Assembly (NCBI GenBank): GCA_964509425.1
Contig: CAZDWZ010000002.1
Location: forward strand, 248,001-312,000
Direction: 5' to 3'
From: CAZDWZ01 sp964509425
Lineage (GTDB): Bacteria > Bdellovibrionota_C > UBA2361 > SZUA-149 > CAZDWZ01
DNA: 64,000 nucleotides
Below the pieces are notes generated by a model. The model did no database searches. It was given only the letters and a program-made list of their open reading frames with translations, and was not told where the DNA came from. Made by a program: the position numbers and the translations under genes. Positions 53,944 through 63,764 of the stretch are shown here, piece by piece (position 1 is the first letter of the stretch; each line of letters opens with the position of its first letter).

Positions 53944-54702
53944 TCAGCCGAGGTCCGAAGGTTCGGCGAACTTATAACCGACTCCACGAACGGTGAGGAG
54001 GTAACGAGGATTTTCTTGATCGTCCTCGAGTTTTCGACGCAGCCGCGACATGAAGACGCTTACGTTCACACCGTAATCTTCCGCTGCAAACTCCCACACG
54101 CTCGCGAGAAGCTCCTCGCGAGTAAATGGTCTCCCCGGATGAGTCGCCAGGAGAAGCACGACTTCGAATTCCCGGGCGGAGAGCCCAACCACTTGACCGC
54201 GCTTGGTGACCCGCAGTTTCTCCGGATCTATATTGAGCTCGCCGATGTTCAGCACGTCAGTCGACGGACTTTTCGCACCAGCCGCAACAGCTGCGCCCAC
54301 ACCACTAGAGACTGCGCTGACTTTTCGCCTCGTTTCTTCGCGGAGTCGCGCACGAACCCGCGCAAGAAGCTCTTTTGGACGAAAAGGTTTCTGAACATAG
54401 TCGTCGGCACCGACCTCCAATCCAGAGACAACATCCGACTCTTCGCCTCTCGCCGTCAGCATGATCACCGGCAGATTCGGCTTGGCTGACTTCAGCTGCC
54501 GACAAACATCGAGTCCGTTCAATAACGGGAGCCCGACATCGAGCACGATGAGATCGAACTCCTCGGCCAGGGCTCGCTGAAGGCCCTTCAAGCCGTCATC
54601 AATAAACTCGCAAGCAAATCCCGCTTCTTCGAGCACATCGCGAACAACCGTCACAATCGCGCTGTCATCTTCAACTACTAAAACCTTTCCCATCTCCGAC
54701 AT
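53944..54702 (-). CDS. OmpR-family response regulator
   Basis: 252 residues; AGGTGG precedes the ATG. The receiver has acidic pair EDD near residue 11, phospho-Asp in LIVLDVGLPLLNG and the switch Lys in YVQKPFRPKEL. A Ser/Ala/Gly linker follows, then a winged-helix DNA-binding domain (VGLSAREFEVVLLLATHPGR, NVSVFMSRLRRKLEDD, LLTVRGVGYKF). It begins 21 bp after the large kinase gene, its likely partner. Confidence 0.95.
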   Translation of the reverse strand: MSEMGKVLVVEDDSAIVTVVRDVLEEAGFACEFIDDGLKGLQRALAEEFDLIVLDVGLPLLNGLDVCRQLKSAKPNLPVIMLTARGEESDVVSGLEVGADDYVQKPFRPKELLARVRARLREETRRKVSAVSSGVGAAVAAGAKSPSTDVLNIGELNIDPEKLRVTKRGQVVGLSAREFEVVLLLATHPGRPFTREELLASVWEFAAEDYGVNVSVFMSRLRRKLEDDQENPRYLLTVRGVGYKFAEPSDLG

Positions 54703-54723
54703 ATTCCACCTTTGTCTGTTTCT

Positions 54724-57700
54724 TCAACGCCCAACGAAAATTCCGTACGACATACCGTCTTCTCTCGGGAGAATCTCAAACCTCCCACCAACAAGCTCCA
54801 GCTTCCGGGCGAGCAGAGCCAAAGAGAAGGCCCCCTCGTCCGGAGTCATATCCGCCGCTTCAGTCGATTCGCGCTCGAACGGGAGTAACATTCCCTCTAT
54901 TATCTCCGTGGAGAATGGTGTTGAGCAATCGGAAATCGCGATTAATATCTGTTCGGCCCTCGGTTCTACGGAAATATTGATTGTTGTTCCTGTTTTTCTC
55001 CGTCCTGCGCTGAGCAGAAGGACTGATTTCAACAGCCGGATCAGGGGCTCGACTGCGGTCACGCCGAAACAAGGCTGCTTCGGCAATTGCAGGTTTATGG
55101 CTTCAGCCGGCATCTCCGGGTTCAACCGGAGCGTATCAACCTCCTCGAGGACGAGTTCCGAGATGGATATCTGCTCAGCATCGAGTCGCAGCTCTCCTCT
55201 CTCTATATAAGTAATCTCGAATATATTCTCGATTGATCGACGAAGGTACTCGGCGCCGGCATTCAACCGCTTCCAAGTGTTTGGAGTGAGGGCTTCGTTC
55301 TTCTGGGGAAAAGCATTTGAGATGTTCTCGGTTCCACGACGAATGACTTCTGCACTCTTCAACAGCAGCCGGCGCTGTCGATTTCGCTTATCAAGAATCT
55401 CGCTTTCAACTTGTGGAATACGCTCGGCGAGCGAATCCAAACTGGCGGCGAGCACGGCAAATTCATCATCACCACGAATGCCGATTGGCATGCCATAGTT
55501 CCCTTCCCGATAGCGCCGGAGGCCCGCCTTCATACCTGAAAATCGCTGAGCGATAAGTCTCTGCCAGTAGACACCAAACGACGTAATGATCAACCAGAGT
55601 AATCCGAGTTCTATGAAAATGAGCGGTAGAACGAGATTTGTTATTTCACGATGAAGGAGCGCATCCACTGCAACGCCGGGGAACGCAACTCCAAGAAATA
55701 AACATCCGGGCGTCAAACACACCTTCTCGATATCCATTGCCCGGCGAAATGAGATCGGAAATCTCTCGTTGTCCGCATTGGAAACCTTCATCCTCGTCGT
55801 TACGAGCTGATGAAGCTTTTGATCGGTGTTATCAAAGAAATCGAATACGCCTCCTTTGGTGACAATCTCGCCTTCGTCCAGTATCGAGTAATCTACGAGC
55901 GGATTGAGAAAATTACGCGCGACGATCGATTCATCAAAATCTCTCTCCGTCGGGTGTTGCCGCAACTGCGCGGAGAACTCCGGTCCCACGCGACTCGCCT
56001 CAGCAGCAGTGAACTCGTTCGCGCCGATAACGCTGAGGAGATAAAATGCCGCGGTATGGAGAAACGCCGCGGTTCCGGCACCGATCAGCAACAGTCCCGC
56101 CATCCATGTCCCCGTTCGCCGGGCAAAGGGCGCGGACTCGATAACCCAGAAAATTCCGGTCATCCACATTCCCATAGCGACACCCATCAAGAACATCGAA
56201 GAGATCGAACCCTGCAGGACTCCGACTATGGCAACCGTCAAACCGGCGAAGATAACCGTCAATATCGTAGTCTGGGATAATTTTGAAATCATCAACGCAA
56301 GCGCCGTTTGAAATGCAAAGCTCGCGAGAAATACTCGAAACGGGAACGTTTCCGATGTCAATAACGCCAGAAGCAACAGCGCTACGGAGAGGCCCGTAAG
56401 AAATGTCGAGATCCGAAGATATGGGCCAAAAAGCAAGACCGCAAGTGCCGAAACGGCGAGGGCCGGTGCGGTATATCCGTAGCCGTACAGCAACTCACCG
56501 GCACTGATTGTCGTCACGGCGAACAACGAAAGGTTCCGCAGAAAATTTGCAAAATTCTCCGTTCGCTCCTTTTCCGGATTCGTCCGAAGCTGCCTCGGAA
56601 CCGGAAGCGCCTCCGCAGGAATCGATCGATAGTTCGGCAATGAGAGCCGGGCCGACGTACCCCTTGGCTTGATGTTCTCGATGTGAACCGTGCCTTGATG
56701 GAATTTTGAAATTCGCTCAATGATCTTTAGGCCGAGCCCAGGCCGCTTTCGCGTTTCTCCGTCTGCCTCCTTTACCACACCCGAGCCCTCATCTCGCACC
56801 TCGAACACGGTGTGCTCTGCCGTCGAACTCAGCACCGCGGTGACGGTTCCTCCCGCCGGCGAATGACGGATCGCATTGTCGAGAAAATTCATCACGGCTC
56901 GCCGAAGAAGTCCGCTGTTCCCTTGAATCTTTACGGTCTCCGGATCGAACTGCGTGGCGAGGCTTACGTTCCGCCGTTCTGCGATGGGTCCAGCCAGACG
57001 AAGAGCTTCATTGAAGATATCCTCGGGCGAAACACTTTCTTCGAGACCAGGGGTAGTCGTCTCGTCAAGACGCGCGAGCTCGCACATCTTCGAAGCAAGG
57101 TCGGTCTGCACAGACGTTCCTTCCTTGATGAGCTGTCCGTATTCCTCTCGCTTCTCGGACTGAATTTCTGATTTTTCGAGGAGAGCGATGCTCCCCTCGA
57201 CCGCGGTCATCGGAGTTCTCAGATCATGGGCGAGTCCTGCCATCAGCTCCCGGCGCTCCACCTCTTCCTCGCGGAGAGTCGTAAGACGGCGTGAGGTTTC
57301 CTCCGCGAGCGAATTGAAGGCCGTCGCGAGTTCTTCGTATTCCGGAAATTCCCCAGTGGAAAATCGAATCGAAAGATCCCCGCCTGCGAACTCTTTGACA
57401 CGATCTGCGAGCATACGTGCTTCCCCGAATAAGAATCGGCGGAATATTCGTACGCATACGCGCGTCCATAAAACGAATAGCAGAAATGCGACGATACTCG
57501 CTGCCAACGTCCGCAGCATTGGGATCAGGCTCAACATGTAACCTGAAAATGAATGGACTCTCCTCGTCAGAATCAGAATCGGCGAACCCGGACGCTCGAA
57601 GAGCGGAGCGCCTGAGAGGAACTCTTCCCCGGGATTGCAAAACACCGGTGCTGACAACGGGTAGGTATCCGCGAAAAGCCCTCGGAAGTTACCGAAGAAT

Positions 57701-58029
57701 GTGTGACTGATTTTAGTCGTCGGCGTCGCACATCCAGGAGACGCGCGTAGGAGGTCGCCTGCTGCACTGTAGAGCAGCATTTCCGAGAACGGCAAATACC
57801 GTTGAACCTCGTTTACCACCTGTTCAAAAACCTCTTTCTCAGGCCGCTTCTCCGCCAGCCCTTCGCCGAATCTCGACGCGACATAGGCTCCCGAGTCGCG
57901 AAACAACAACTGAGGAATGATCCTCGCAAACGTCACTGACTCATACATGCAGAAGGTCAGTTCGATGAGAATGACGACCAACGTCAGTTGGACGACCTCT
58001 CGGCGAATGACTGAAGTGAGCGAACGCAT
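54724..58029 (-). CDS. Large membrane histidine kinase with a degenerate second kinase half
   Basis: 1101 residues. Half 1: membrane segments at about 14-36 and 170-190 around a 130-residue sensor, HAMP, HisKA with His268 (GLAHDLRTPM), and an intact ATPase (N-box Asn385, DEGSG 413-417, GLGL 431-434). Half 2: six or so membrane segments (500-665), a 130-residue outer domain (670-795), one more segment (797-820), HAMP (825-875), then a helical pair (880-945) without the phospho-His motif and an ATPase-like end with no clear N-box or G2 motif. Partner regulator downstream. Confidence 0.88.
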   Translation of the reverse strand: MRSLTSVIRREVVQLTLVVILIELTFCMYESVTFARIIPQLLFRDSGAYVASRFGEGLAEKRPEKEVFEQVVNEVQRYLPFSEMLLYSAAGDLLRASPGCATPTTKISHTFFGNFRGLFADTYPLSAPVFCNPGEEFLSGAPLFERPGSPILILTRRVHSFSGYMLSLIPMLRTLAASIVAFLLFVLWTRVCVRIFRRFLFGEARMLADRVKEFAGGDLSIRFSTGEFPEYEELATAFNSLAEETSRRLTTLREEEVERRELMAGLAHDLRTPMTAVEGSIALLEKSEIQSEKREEYGQLIKEGTSVQTDLASKMCELARLDETTTPGLEESVSPEDIFNEALRLAGPIAERRNVSLATQFDPETVKIQGNSGLLRRAVMNFLDNAIRHSPAGGTVTAVLSSTAEHTVFEVRDEGSGVVKEADGETRKRPGLGLKIIERISKFHQGTVHIENIKPRGTSARLSLPNYRSIPAEALPVPRQLRTNPEKERTENFANFLRNLSLFAVTTISAGELLYGYGYTAPALAVSALAVLLFGPYLRISTFLTGLSVALLLLALLTSETFPFRVFLASFAFQTALALMISKLSQTTILTVIFAGLTVAIVGVLQGSISSMFLMGVAMGMWMTGIFWVIESAPFARRTGTWMAGLLLIGAGTAAFLHTAAFYLLSVIGANEFTAAEASRVGPEFSAQLRQHPTERDFDESIVARNFLNPLVDYSILDEGEIVTKGGVFDFFDNTDQKLHQLVTTRMKVSNADNERFPISFRRAMDIEKVCLTPGCLFLGVAFPGVAVDALLHREITNLVLPLIFIELGLLWLIITSFGVYWQRLIAQRFSGMKAGLRRYREGNYGMPIGIRGDDEFAVLAASLDSLAERIPQVESEILDKRNRQRRLLLKSAEVIRRGTENISNAFPQKNEALTPNTWKRLNAGAEYLRRSIENIFEITYIERGELRLDAEQISISELVLEEVDTLRLNPEMPAEAINLQLPKQPCFGVTAVEPLIRLLKSVLLLSAGRRKTGTTINISVEPRAEQILIAISDCSTPFSTEIIEGMLLPFERESTEAADMTPDEGAFSLALLARKLELVGGRFEILPREDGMSYGIFVGR

Positions 58030-58203
58030 CCTCGGGAGATAGCAGAGCGGCCAACATCATGTCACCCAAATGCAATTATGGAGACGCCCGAACGGCTTCG
58101 CCTACGGGCTGGCTACATCAGGTTAACATCGAGGTATCAACCGGAACCCCAGACAGCCCTCGCTCGGCGCCCTGCGACCCACAATCCTCTGTCCGTTCGC
58201 GTG

Positions 58204-58223
58204 CCTGCGGAGCAAGCCGCAGG
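58204..58223 (-). terminator. Hairpin after the GT39-like gene
   Basis: CCTGCGG-AGCAAG-CCGCAGG, a perfect 7-bp stem, 22 bp past the stop at 58245. No T-run follows on the minus strand, so this may be a Rho-dependent or processing site. Confidence 0.35.
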
Positions 58224-58244
58224 GAGTAATACGAGAAGCCCCGA

Positions 58245-59747
58245 TCAATAAGGAGCAAAAAGCGAAAATCGGGATAACCGGGAGATTTGTTCGCCTCGTT
58301 CGACTGGTATCGGCAGGCGAGACCTCATCTTTCCATAGCGATACGGAAATACGGAGTCGAGTTCCGCCCTATCAGCCTCCAACAATCCAGTGCTCTCGAT
58401 GCTGTTCTGTCGACTCTCGAGAAGGGGACTGTTTTCAATGAGAAAATGCGGCTTCAAAGCAGCCACGAGGTCCGGAATAACCGGTTTTCCACCTGCGCGG
58501 TAACGTTCGACAACAAGACTACTAAGAAACGGACCGACTTTCGGAAACGACGAGACCATCCCGCATCGGTCGATATAGGCGACAGGTTCAGGAAACGCGT
58601 CGTGGATGGCGGCAATAAACTCTCGCTGACCAGACATTGTAAAATCCCGCCATCTCTCGAACGTGAACGCTCCGCAAACCGCGAACGCTACCGGAACCAA
58701 TATTCCGAGGGACTTCCCACGCGACAAAAGCCTGGCGCCCTCGAGCGCGGCCAGAACACTCCAGGGAAAAAGCACGGTCGGAAGAAAATAAGCGAAAATA
58801 TTCCGATAGAAGAGACCGACGCCGAACGTCATGCCGATGGAGCACCAAATAAAAACGGGAACACGAGAGCTCGGCCGGGCGGCGAAAACAACGAGCGAAA
58901 TCAAGAGAATCCAGTACAAGGGATTCATCGTCACGCTCCCGAAGATCGTTGCCACGGTATTTGAAGCGGCGTGAAGAGTTAAAAACTCTCGTGAGAGCGT
59001 CGCCGCGTAGGAAAGCGCTCCTATCGATTCGCGCCCCAGGGCGATATCGTCACGCTGGACGACGAACGATGAATGAAAAACAAGCAGAAAGACCAACGAG
59101 ACCAGACAGACGTTCAGGATAAGAAAAAGTGACTGGATTCTCTTCGGTGAAAGCAAGCATTCAGAGCTGCGAAACGCAAATGGTGCGAAAACGGCGAGGA
59201 GGAGGATGCTCTTCAGCGATACCGCTAACGCAATCGCAAGTGAGATTCCGGAGACGGCCACGGCTTTTTTTGGAATCGCGTCGCGCCCGCAAAGAGAAAG
59301 CGTCAGGACTACGAGAAATAGACAGAGAGAATCGGCCCGAAAGCTTCCGCTGTGTATCATGGACTCCGGGCTTGCGCTCCAAATTAGGAGTGCCAGTACA
59401 GACGGGACCAGGCCCAACGCCGGCGAAAGTATTCCGAACAGGAGAAATAGTGCCGAGAGGTAGAGCGCGAAAGAAATCATCCGTCCGGAAAGAATGAGGC
59501 CGGTTTCCTCAATTGGCAGATACGTCAGCGGAAGAAACAGCCAGGAATGAAATGTTTGAAGGAGACCGCTCAAGCGTCCTGATTGAAGATCAAAAACACG
59601 AGAGAGGAAGAAGAACTCATCCCAGTGAATGTTCAGCTGCAGAAGCAAACAGAAACGGAGGAGGATCAAGGCCCCAAAACAAAAGAAGAGGGCGGGAGCC
59701 TGTCCGAGGACTTCACGGCCCCGGGCGATATTATTTCGAGAGAACAC
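58245..59747 (-). CDS. Membrane glycosyltransferase, GT39/ArnT-like
   Basis: 500 residues from a GTG at 59747; the frame opens at 59780 (TTG) and overlaps the end of purQ in either case. About ten hydrophobic segments. The first loop holds NIHWDEFFFLSRVFDLQSGR, an acidic motif (Asp-Glu) typical of lipid-linked sugar transferases of the C-type GT fold. The C-terminal 120 residues look periplasmic. It may add sugars to lipid A or proteins. Placement after purQ appears incidental. Confidence 0.75.
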   Translation of the reverse strand: MFSRNNIARGREVLGQAPALFFCFGALILLRFCLLLQLNIHWDEFFFLSRVFDLQSGRLSGLLQTFHSWLFLPLTYLPIEETGLILSGRMISFALYLSALFLLFGILSPALGLVPSVLALLIWSASPESMIHSGSFRADSLCLFLVVLTLSLCGRDAIPKKAVAVSGISLAIALAVSLKSILLLAVFAPFAFRSSECLLSPKRIQSLFLILNVCLVSLVFLLVFHSSFVVQRDDIALGRESIGALSYAATLSREFLTLHAASNTVATIFGSVTMNPLYWILLISLVVFAARPSSRVPVFIWCSIGMTFGVGLFYRNIFAYFLPTVLFPWSVLAALEGARLLSRGKSLGILVPVAFAVCGAFTFERWRDFTMSGQREFIAAIHDAFPEPVAYIDRCGMVSSFPKVGPFLSSLVVERYRAGGKPVIPDLVAALKPHFLIENSPLLESRQNSIESTGLLEADRAELDSVFPYRYGKMRSRLPIPVERGEQISRLSRFSLFAPY

Positions 59748-60414
59748 ACTCAAGCATTTTTCGCCCGACCTCGCTTCCAAGGAGCGGATCGGAAACGCGC
59801 TCGGGGTGACACATCATACCCAGAACGTTGTAGTGACGGCTCGTCACGGCAGCGACGCCGTTCAGACAGCCGTTGAACGGCTCTTCATAATCAACATCGC
59901 CTTCACGATCGCAGTACCGGAGCACGACTTGACCGTTCTCCTCTAAATCTTTCATCGTTCGCTTATCCGCGTAATACCGGCCGAAGAAGCACGCGATGGG
60001 CAGGACGATGATGTCTTCTTCTTCGTAAGTCTTGGTAAAAGGAGTCTCGTTATTGCAGACGAGAACGTGGGTATCTCGATTCAAGAAATGCAGGCTCGGA
60101 TTCTGCAGGAGAATGCCGGGGAGAATTTTTGCCTCGCAGAGTATCTGAAAGCCATTTCCAATTCCAAGAATGGGACCGCCATCTCGCGCAAACTTGACGA
60201 CAGGACCAAGAATCGGAGACGCAACGGAAAGCGCCCCTGGACGAAGGTAATCGGCAAACGACGCTCCGCCCGGGATGATGACGACATCGGGTTTCTTAAG
60301 AGATTCTTCTTGGTGCCAAACGGTATACGCATCTTGTCCGAGAAGATCGCGGTATACATACACCGCATCTTCCGCCCCGTGCGAACCCGGAAAAGTAACG
60401 ACTGCAACCCTCAT
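59731..60414 (-). CDS. purQ: PurQ, glutamine amidotransferase subunit of FGAM synthase, lacking the usual Cys nucleophile
   Basis: 227 residues. PurQ releases ammonia from glutamine for PurL with PurS. The fold is clear: VAVVTFPGSHGAEDAVYVYR, VIIPGGASFADYLRPGA, GMMCHPERVSDPLLG with the triad His and Glu. In other PurQ proteins the nucleophile sits in G[VI]CNGFQIL; here the sequence is LGIGNGFQILCEA, so the Cys is Gly (codon GGA), and a Cys appears 7 residues later. Glutaminase activity is therefore doubtful. ATGA overlap with purS. Confidence 0.92.
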   Translation of the reverse strand: MRVAVVTFPGSHGAEDAVYVYRDLLGQDAYTVWHQEESLKKPDVVIIPGGASFADYLRPGALSVASPILGPVVKFARDGGPILGIGNGFQILCEAKILPGILLQNPSLHFLNRDTHVLVCNNETPFTKTYEEEDIIVLPIACFFGRYYADKRTMKDLEENGQVVLRYCDREGDVDYEEPFNGCLNGVAAVTSRHYNVLGMMCHPERVSDPLLGSEVGRKMLECVLSK

Positions 60415-60680
60415 GTAGGCTTTTTCTTCTCTGTATCTTCTGCGGAAATCACTTCAAACTCCTCGATCATCGTGTTTGCCAAAAGTTTCATGCACATCTC
60501 CTGGATGCGCTCCTTTTGCTTTTCACGATCACCGGTTTCGATATGAAGTTCTATATATTTCCCGAGCTTCGCATCTTTCACTTCAGGATATCCGATGTGA
60601 CGGAGACGCTCGGCAACCGCGCGGCCTCCGGCGTCCAGCACCTCATCCTTGAGCGCAACCACAACTTTTGCTTTGAACAT
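60411..60680 (-). CDS. purS: PurS, small subunit of FGAM synthase
   Basis: 89 residues. The PurS dimer joins PurL and PurQ in the three-part enzyme. Typical pattern: KAKVVVALKDEVLDAGGRAV, LRHIGYPEVKDAKLGKYIEL, MCMKLLANTMIEEFEV. Overlaps purQ by ATGA. purL is not seen in the window, so the catalytic subunit lies elsewhere. Confidence 0.95.
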   Translation of the reverse strand: MFKAKVVVALKDEVLDAGGRAVAERLRHIGYPEVKDAKLGKYIELHIETGDREKQKERIQEMCMKLLANTMIEEFEVISAEDTEKKKPT

Positions 60681-60795
60681 ACGTCTCTCTCTTAGAGCTT
60701 TGGCTCTGGGTTATACGCTCTCCTGTTGCTCTCAAGCGACATCGTGGGTATCCCGCAACATCGCACCCGGCACGCGAGGCCAGGCGAAGCGCTCG

Positions 60796-62118
60796 CTAGC
60801 AGCTTCCAAAAACACGTCTAAAGATGAAGTCAACGTGCTTAAGATGCCGTTCTTCCGAGAATATTTCATTCAGTTCGTCCCCGGACAATACAGAAGTTAT
60901 TCGCTGGTCGCTCTTAAGTCGCTCTAAAAAGAGGCTCCCCCCGGCTTTCGCCGGGTCGTCCAGGTCCTCCCAGGTCTTCAGCGCATGCTCCTGGACAATT
61001 CGATAGGCCTCTTCTCGGGACGTTGCCCGTGCGGCAAGTACCGGGAGAAGGGTCGCCGAATACACCAGCCCCTGGGTGTAATTCAGGTTCCGCTTCATCT
61101 TGTCCGGATAAACTTGGAGGTCGCGCACAACGCCCGTCATTCTTACCAAAAGGAAATCGAGAGTAACCGTAATATCGGGAGCAATAAAACGCTCGGCCGA
61201 GGAGTGGCTGATATCTCGCTCATGCCAAAGCGGAATGTTCTCCAAGCTCGACTCAGCGAGCGTTCGAATAATGCGAGAAAGGCCGGTCACATTCTCGGTG
61301 AGAATCGGGTTCCGTTTATGCGGCATTGCGCTGGAACCCTTCTGCCCCTTCGTGAAGTTTTCTTCAGCTTCTCGTACCTCGGTTCTTTGGAGATGCCGAA
61401 TTTCGACCGCAACTCTTTCAACCGTGGCTGCGAGCTGGGCGAATGAAAGAAACAGATGAGCGTGCACATCGCGCGAGATCACCTGGGTCGATATGGGGGC
61501 CGGAGTCAGTCCAAAAACCCTGCACACATGAGCTTCGACGTCCGGACTGAGATGAGCATAGGTACCGACCGGTCCGGAAATCGCAGCCGTGGAGATCTCC
61601 TCCTTCGCTCGCTCAATTCTGAGCTTCTGACGGTCAAGTTCGGCATACCAACCGGCCACCTTCAAACCGAACGTGGTTGGTTCGGCGTGAATTCCATGCG
61701 AGCGAGCAACACAGATTGTTTTTTTGTGGCGGAAGGCCTGATCCTTTACCGCCGCCATCAACCCGGAAAGATCCTGCAAGATAATATCGGTCGCGCGGCG
61801 AAGCTGAATCGCAAACGCGGTATCGAGAAGATCGGACGAAGTCATTCCCCAATGAAGGTACTTTGCTTCTTCGCCGACATGCTCCGCGACACTGGTGAGA
61901 AATGCGATGACGTCATGCTTAACTTCGGCCTCGATCTCGTTGATTCGCGAAACGTTGAATCCGGCCTTCTCCTTCACCTTCCGCAGCGCGGCATCGGGGG
62001 CGATTCCAAGTTTTACCATCGCCTCGAGCGCGGCGATTTCCACTTCGAGCCAAAGAGCGAACTTGCTCTCCTCACTCCAAAGCGTATTCATTTCGGGACG
62101 GGAATATCGGGCAATCAT
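60796..62118 (-). CDS. purB: Adenylosuccinate lyase
   Basis: Cleaves SAICAR and adenylosuccinate in purine synthesis. 440 residues, beginning MIARYSRPEMNTLWSEESKF as in the compact bacterial type. Active-site stretches: LHWGMTSSDLLDTA, VARSHGIHAEPTTFGLK, and the mobile Ser loop KGSSAMPHKRNPILTEN. It lies 115 bp before purS. Confidence 0.97.
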   Translation of the reverse strand: MIARYSRPEMNTLWSEESKFALWLEVEIAALEAMVKLGIAPDAALRKVKEKAGFNVSRINEIEAEVKHDVIAFLTSVAEHVGEEAKYLHWGMTSSDLLDTAFAIQLRRATDIILQDLSGLMAAVKDQAFRHKKTICVARSHGIHAEPTTFGLKVAGWYAELDRQKLRIERAKEEISTAAISGPVGTYAHLSPDVEAHVCRVFGLTPAPISTQVISRDVHAHLFLSFAQLAATVERVAVEIRHLQRTEVREAEENFTKGQKGSSAMPHKRNPILTENVTGLSRIIRTLAESSLENIPLWHERDISHSSAERFIAPDITVTLDFLLVRMTGVVRDLQVYPDKMKRNLNYTQGLVYSATLLPVLAARATSREEAYRIVQEHALKTWEDLDDPAKAGGSLFLERLKSDQRITSVLSGDELNEIFSEERHLKHVDFIFRRVFGSC

Positions 62119-62182
62119 AACGGTCTCGCTTCAAAGGAACATCTGACGGATAAAGAATTGAACGGAATTGCGCAGAAGTCAA

Positions 62183-63685
62183 TCAGAACGGCGACCCTTC
62201 GTAGAGCGCCAAAGCGCCTGCTTTTTGCTCGGCGTGATTCACGATCGGAAGTGGATAATCCAAAGCTTTACCGCCCTTCTCGGGCTCATGAATGAGCGCG
62301 CCACGCATATCCTTCAGCTCAGACACCCAGCGGCGAATGTAATCGCCGTTGGGATCAAACTTCTTGCTTTGAAGATACGGATTGAAAATGCGGAAGTACG
62401 GCTGCGGATCACATCCGGTAGACGCCGCCCACTGCCAACCTCCGTTGTTGGGTGCCAAATCGCCATCCAAAAGCTTCTCCATGAAATACCGCTCTCCCCA
62501 TCTCCAATCGATGTGGAGATCTTTCGTGAGAAACGACGCGACGATCATCCGAACTCGATTGTGCATCCAGCCAGTGTCGTTTAATTGGCGCATCCCGGCA
62601 TCGACGATGGGATAGCCGGTTCGCCCCGTCTTCCACGCTTCAAACCAATCTTCGCGATTCTCCCATTTGATGTTCCGGTATTTCTCGAGGAAACTTTGAT
62701 GCTCCACGTCTGGCCGGTGAAAGAGAATATGGTAGTAAAACTCTCTCCAGATAATCTCCTTGAGAAATACATTCCTTCCGTCCTGAGACTTTGGAGTTCC
62801 GGAAGTAAGTTCGAGAAAGGCAAGAATCTGGCTAGACGTGATTGATCCGTTCTTGAGATAAATCGAGAGGCGGGAGGTGCCAGGCACGGCTGGAAAGTCT
62901 CTTTGATCCGCATACCCATCGACTCCATCCGACGAAAACTCCTTCAATCTTTTAAACGCCGCTGCGCAACCTGCCGCCGGAAGGGAAATCGAGAGCCGCT
63001 TCGAATTTTCAGCACAATACTCCTCGAGCATATCTTCAAGCGGAATCGCGCCCGAAAAGAGGGCTGGCCAGTTTAACGAAAACGCCGGGGGGTTCGAATC
63101 GCGAGATTTGAAGGAGGCGAGCGCCCGCTTCTGAATCCTCAATCGAGACTGCACCGACTCGGTTTCCAAGAGCTGAAGCCACCTCTTCGCAAACGGCGAA
63201 TAGACCTGATAGTAGCCACCGGTCTCCTTCGTGAGTTCTTCTGGTTCGATAAGAAGATGATCTCGTTCGGTGTGCACGCCAAGACCGCATTCCTTGGAGA
63301 AGAATTTCTCCATCTCGGCATCACGCTTCCTGGCAAAAGGCTCGTAGTCCCGATTCCAAGAGACGTTCGAAGGAAGGCGAATTCCCTTCTCCTTCAGCGC
63401 CGAGAATAGAGTGCGGAATGCTGCTGCGGGCCCGCCGTCGAGCACGACCACATCACCGCCGAGTGACCGGAGCTCCTCGCGAAGCTCTTTCATCGTTTCT
63501 AAGAAGAAGCCGAACCGATTGATCGAGAAATCGGCGCGAGAGAGAAACGTACCATCGAAGCAGAAAAACCCGAGTGTACGTCCGCCGTGCTCCTTCCAGT
63601 TCCACTGCAGCGCCGGATTTCCGGCAACTCTGAGATCACGGCGAAACCAATGCAGTCCCCAACCGCTCTCTGTACCCGGATTCAT
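62183..63685 (-). CDS. phrB: Deoxyribodipyrimidine photolyase (CPD class I type)
   Basis: Light-driven repair of pyrimidine dimers. 500 residues. N-terminal antenna domain (WFRRDLRVAGNPAL, NVSWNRDYEPFARKRD) and C-terminal FAD domain (LSIYLKNGSITSSQIL, WREFYYHILFHRP, WKTGRTGYPIVDAGMRQLNDTGWMHNR-type sequence, LIDWRWGE-like DWRWGERYFM, NNGGWQWAASTGCDPQPYFR). The extended electron-transfer Trp set seems present. It lies 64 bp before purB. Confidence 0.95.
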   Translation of the reverse strand: MNPGTESGWGLHWFRRDLRVAGNPALQWNWKEHGGRTLGFFCFDGTFLSRADFSINRFGFFLETMKELREELRSLGGDVVVLDGGPAAAFRTLFSALKEKGIRLPSNVSWNRDYEPFARKRDAEMEKFFSKECGLGVHTERDHLLIEPEELTKETGGYYQVYSPFAKRWLQLLETESVQSRLRIQKRALASFKSRDSNPPAFSLNWPALFSGAIPLEDMLEEYCAENSKRLSISLPAAGCAAAFKRLKEFSSDGVDGYADQRDFPAVPGTSRLSIYLKNGSITSSQILAFLELTSGTPKSQDGRNVFLKEIIWREFYYHILFHRPDVEHQSFLEKYRNIKWENREDWFEAWKTGRTGYPIVDAGMRQLNDTGWMHNRVRMIVASFLTKDLHIDWRWGERYFMEKLLDGDLAPNNGGWQWAASTGCDPQPYFRIFNPYLQSKKFDPNGDYIRRWVSELKDMRGALIHEPEKGGKALDYPLPIVNHAEQKAGALALYEGSPF

Positions 63686-63764
63686 AAATTTTACATTCCC
63701 CGAATTCTGGACAGTCTTCTCGAACGATCATAGGGTTTTTGCGACCCCAACCTGAGGAGGATTT

